Part shown: one piece after another, positions 61,869 to 64,000 of the stretch
Position numbering within the stretch: the stretch's first letter is position 1
Layout of the letters: each line of letters opens with the position of its first letter
Assembly: GCF_018688335.1 (NCBI RefSeq)
Contig: NZ_CP061316.1
Span: forward strand, 682,001-746,000
Direction of reading: 5' to 3'
Length of the DNA: 64,000 nucleotides
Source of the DNA: Polynucleobacter sp. AP-Jannik-300A-C4
GTDB taxonomy: Bacteria > Pseudomonadota > Gammaproteobacteria > Burkholderiales > Burkholderiaceae
The notes under the pieces: generated by a model
Told to the model about the DNA's origin: nothing
Seen by the model: only the letters and a program-made list of their open reading frames with translations
The model's database searches: none
Translations under genes and position numbers: made by a program

Positions 61869-63311
61869 ATGAAGCTTCTGATAGCCCTGTATTTCTATAT
61901 TCTTGCCACCATTCAGTTGGGTTTGCTATTGGGTGTCTATCACTACTATCGCTCTCAAAGTGCTGTTAGGCCAAGCGCATATTGGATGGGATCTTTGGTG
62001 GTGAGTATTTCGGCCTTAGCCATCTTTGGTACTGGAGTTTTGACGATTGAGGATGTCTCAAAGCCAGAATTTAATTTCACCATAGCCAATACATTGTTCT
62101 ATGTGGCTGCTATTTTGCAACTGCTATTTTGTAGGTCGCTGAATCAGCCAATTAGTAAACGCATCGAATACGCCTTCATATTTTCCGTCTTCATTTTCAT
62201 TCCATTCTTTGAGTGGATGCGGATTCATGGCACATTCGAAATTCGAACCGCAGTCATTTGTGTCATTACTGGATCTTTCTTTATTTGGCAGATTGTTCAA
62301 TTGCGCGAAAAGAGAAAGTCGACTCCTTCGAAGCAATTAATGTATTTGCAATACGCCACTACTGCAGAATTATTTTTTGCTATTGGGCGACTCTCTGTTG
62401 TCGTTGCGTCTGGCCTCACTATTCGTCAAGTTGAGCAGATTCCCCAGTTTTTGATTCTTCTGACAATCATGCAAATCGTGATGAACACGCTGGCTTACAT
62501 TGCGATTGGTGGTTATTGGTCTGAGCGTATTGCGCTGGCAAGTGCTCAATCGCAAACTGAGAACAAAGAAATTAAAGCTTTATTAACTGAGCGCGAGAAT
62601 TTGATTTCTAGTTTACTTAAAGCCAATAAAACTGCAGCAACAGGGGCTTTGTCAGCCTCGATTGCCCATGAGCTTAATCAGCCCTTGGGGGCATCGCAAC
62701 TGAATATCCAGTTTCTACAGAAGAAGTTATCTGAGGGTCATTTGACTGCCGAGCAAAATCAAGAGATTCTGGCTGCCTTACTAGCTGATAACCAACGCGC
62801 TACCAACATCATTCAATCGCTGCGCTCTATATTTTCTGATGGAAAGATTGGCACCGAACAGATCGAGCTTGACGAATTAATCGAATCTATTCTCAAGATT
62901 ACTAAGCCTGAAATTCAGGCAAAGAATATTCAAGTGGTTCTAGATCTGAGCTCGAATTCGGTAATTAACGTTAATCGTGGCGAGATCCAGCAAGTGCTCC
63001 TGAATCTCATTAATAACGCAATCCAGGCCCTAAGTGAATCCCCTCGATCCTCTCGAATGCTCCAGATTGAGAGTCGAGATGTTTCTGGGGGTGTTCAATT
63101 GCTTATCTCTGACAATGGCGGTGGCGTGCCAAATGATGCCCAGATGCACTTATTTGAATTGCTCTCCAATAGCAATAAGCGTTCAGGTATGGGCTTAGGT
63201 TTATGGCTTTGCCAACATATTGTTTCTCGTCATGGTGGCAGCATTCGTTATGAGGATGCCGCTGGCGGTGGGGCTCAATTTACCGTCTTTTTGCCATCCA
63301 CCCAGGACTAG
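61869..63311 (+). CDS. Membrane-bound sensor histidine kinase
   Basis: The 480-residue protein has about seven membrane helices in its first 225 residues (a 7TM-like sensor, with no periplasmic PAS domain), a coiled linker, then the kinase core: H-box SIAHELNQPLGASQLN (His about 267), N-box NLINNAIQAL, G1 SDNGGGVP and G2 GMGLGLWLCQHIVSRHGG. No receiver domain or adjacent response regulator is in the window. The signal is unknown. Its position after the cytochrome module suggests redox or energy sensing. Confidence 0.88.
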   Translation: MKLLIALYFYILATIQLGLLLGVYHYYRSQSAVRPSAYWMGSLVVSISALAIFGTGVLTIEDVSKPEFNFTIANTLFYVAAILQLLFCRSLNQPISKRIEYAFIFSVFIFIPFFEWMRIHGTFEIRTAVICVITGSFFIWQIVQLREKRKSTPSKQLMYLQYATTAELFFAIGRLSVVVASGLTIRQVEQIPQFLILLTIMQIVMNTLAYIAIGGYWSERIALASAQSQTENKEIKALLTERENLISSLLKANKTAATGALSASIAHELNQPLGASQLNIQFLQKKLSEGHLTAEQNQEILAALLADNQRATNIIQSLRSIFSDGKIGTEQIELDELIESILKITKPEIQAKNIQVVLDLSSNSVINVNRGEIQQVLLNLINNAIQALSESPRSSRMLQIESRDVSGGVQLLISDNGGGVPNDAQMHLFELLSNSNKRSGMGLGLWLCQHIVSRHGGSIRYEDAAGGGAQFTVFLPSTQD

Positions 63312-63405
63312 CTTACTAGCTGTAGGGCTAATTGCCCAATGACAGCCCATTCTTTACATTCGATAAGTATCTTTTTACCAATATTCGCATTAGCTCAAGG
63401 CCCAC

Positions 63406-64000
63406 ATGAAAACCCAATTAACTCTGATTGCTGCATCTATCGCACTCATTTCTGGAAATGCCGTATTTGCAGCTGGTGGCGGTGGAGTCGTAGCTGATCC
63501 GGGCGCTATGCAGGGTAAGCACTTTGATGCCAAAGGCAAAGCCCCCTCGACCTTTACGGTGGAGCTGCAGAATGGCTTACGCAAAACCCTACCTTTTGAA
63601 GATAAGCGTGATTTTGAAGAATCCAAGAGAGGATTTATTGCTGCCCCTGCTTATAAAACCATCATGGCAGATGCAGGTAACGTAGCCTGGGATATGGGTA
63701 GCTATGAGTTCTTATTGCAGGGCAAGGATTTTGATAGCGTTCATCCATCTTTACAGCGCCAGGCCATTCTCAATATGGGCTATGGTCTCTATGAAGTCGT
63801 CCCAGGAAAGATTTATCAAGTACGCGGCTTTGACTTATCCAATATTAGTTTTGTTAAAACCAATACCGGTTGGATTGTCTTTGATCCACTGACCTCCAAA
63901 GAGACTGCAAGAGCAGCTTTGGAATTAGTTAACGAGAAGCTAGGTAAGCGTCCAGTTGTTGCGGTGGTGTATTCCCACTCCCATGCTGATCACTTTGGTG
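63406..64000 (+). CDS. Alkyl/aryl-sulfatase-like metallo-beta-lactamase, N-terminal part only
   Basis: The open frame from the ATG at 63406 runs off the window. The first 24 residues are a signal peptide (LIAASIALISGNAVFAA). The N-terminal region shows the SdsA1/Bds1-type pattern (QGKHFDAKGKAPSTFTVE, FEESKRGFIAAP, GKIYQVRGFDLSNISFVKTNTGWIVFDPL) and the zinc motif HSHADHFG begins at the window edge. Such enzymes release inorganic sulfate from alkyl sulfates such as SDS. Cut off at the edge, so the C-terminal domains are unseen. Confidence 0.88.
   Translation, partial: MKTQLTLIAASIALISGNAVFAAGGGGVVADPGAMQGKHFDAKGKAPSTFTVELQNGLRKTLPFEDKRDFEESKRGFIAAPAYKTIMADAGNVAWDMGSYEFLLQGKDFDSVHPSLQRQAILNMGYGLYEVVPGKIYQVRGFDLSNISFVKTNTGWIVFDPLTSKETARAALELVNEKLGKRPVVAVVYSHSHADHFG

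Overview
The window looks like a chromosomal segment of a free-living betaproteobacterium of the Burkholderiales. The gene set (NAD-linked formate dehydrogenase, soxXYZA, TRAP carriers, phasin, class I fumarase), the moderate GC content and the short intergenic gaps fit a freshwater Polynucleobacter-like organism. That assignment is inference from gene content; no rRNA or marker phylogeny is available here.

Positions 1-13109 are accessory DNA. A tyrosine integrase lies head to head with the 5' end of dusA, a known insertion target for integrative elements. Behind it, on the minus strand, are a small coupled gene, an AlpA-like regulator/excisionase, an unknown gene, a TOPRIM primase and a D5-type SF3 helicase: a satellite-like integration and replication module (8449-12994). 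Beyond it, on the plus strand, is an AT-rich cargo block. It holds a tightly packed five-gene chaperone-like cassette: a GrpE-like mini-protein, a large Hsp70 with an extra domain, an AAA+ ATPase, a single-span membrane protein and a J-like protein without a visible HPD. A small unknown gene and an SRA-like/HNH modification-dependent nuclease follow (332-8192). This cassette is the best candidate for an undescribed system, plausibly defence or protein quality control. The left attachment site is not in the window.

Positions 13110-19848 hold dusA, tRNA-His, a formylglycine-generating-enzyme-like protein, a PIF1-type helicase, a MazEF pair, gamma-glutamyltransferase and LrgAB. Positions 19983-24784 form a plus-strand block of IorAB-type molybdenum hydroxylase genes followed by soxX-soxY-soxZ-soxA, with no soxB or soxCD nearby. 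Positions 24793-36046 carry purU, two small envelope genes, a penicillin-acylase-family hydrolase, tRNA-Leu, the coupled murI-tonB-exbB-exbD group, class I fumarase and acetyl-CoA synthetase.

Positions 36107-48099 carry tRNA-Ser(GGA), a phasin, a YciI-like protein, a DUF748 protein, a small lipoprotein, a two-gene formate dehydrogenase (fused FdsG-FdsB plus FdsA) and a DctPQM TRAP transporter. Positions 48161-57036 hold a four-rhodanese protein coupled to a cupin, NAD synthesis genes nadB, nadC and nadA, phosphomannomutase/phosphoglucomutase and pgi. Positions 57177-64000 hold an LhgO-like oxidoreductase, tRNA-Ser(TGA), a Sel1-repeat protein, a duplicated-domain secreted protein, a three-gene cytochrome module (SHP-like, dihaem cytochrome c, cytochrome b561), a membrane histidine kinase and the start of an alkyl-sulfatase-like metallo-beta-lactamase gene.
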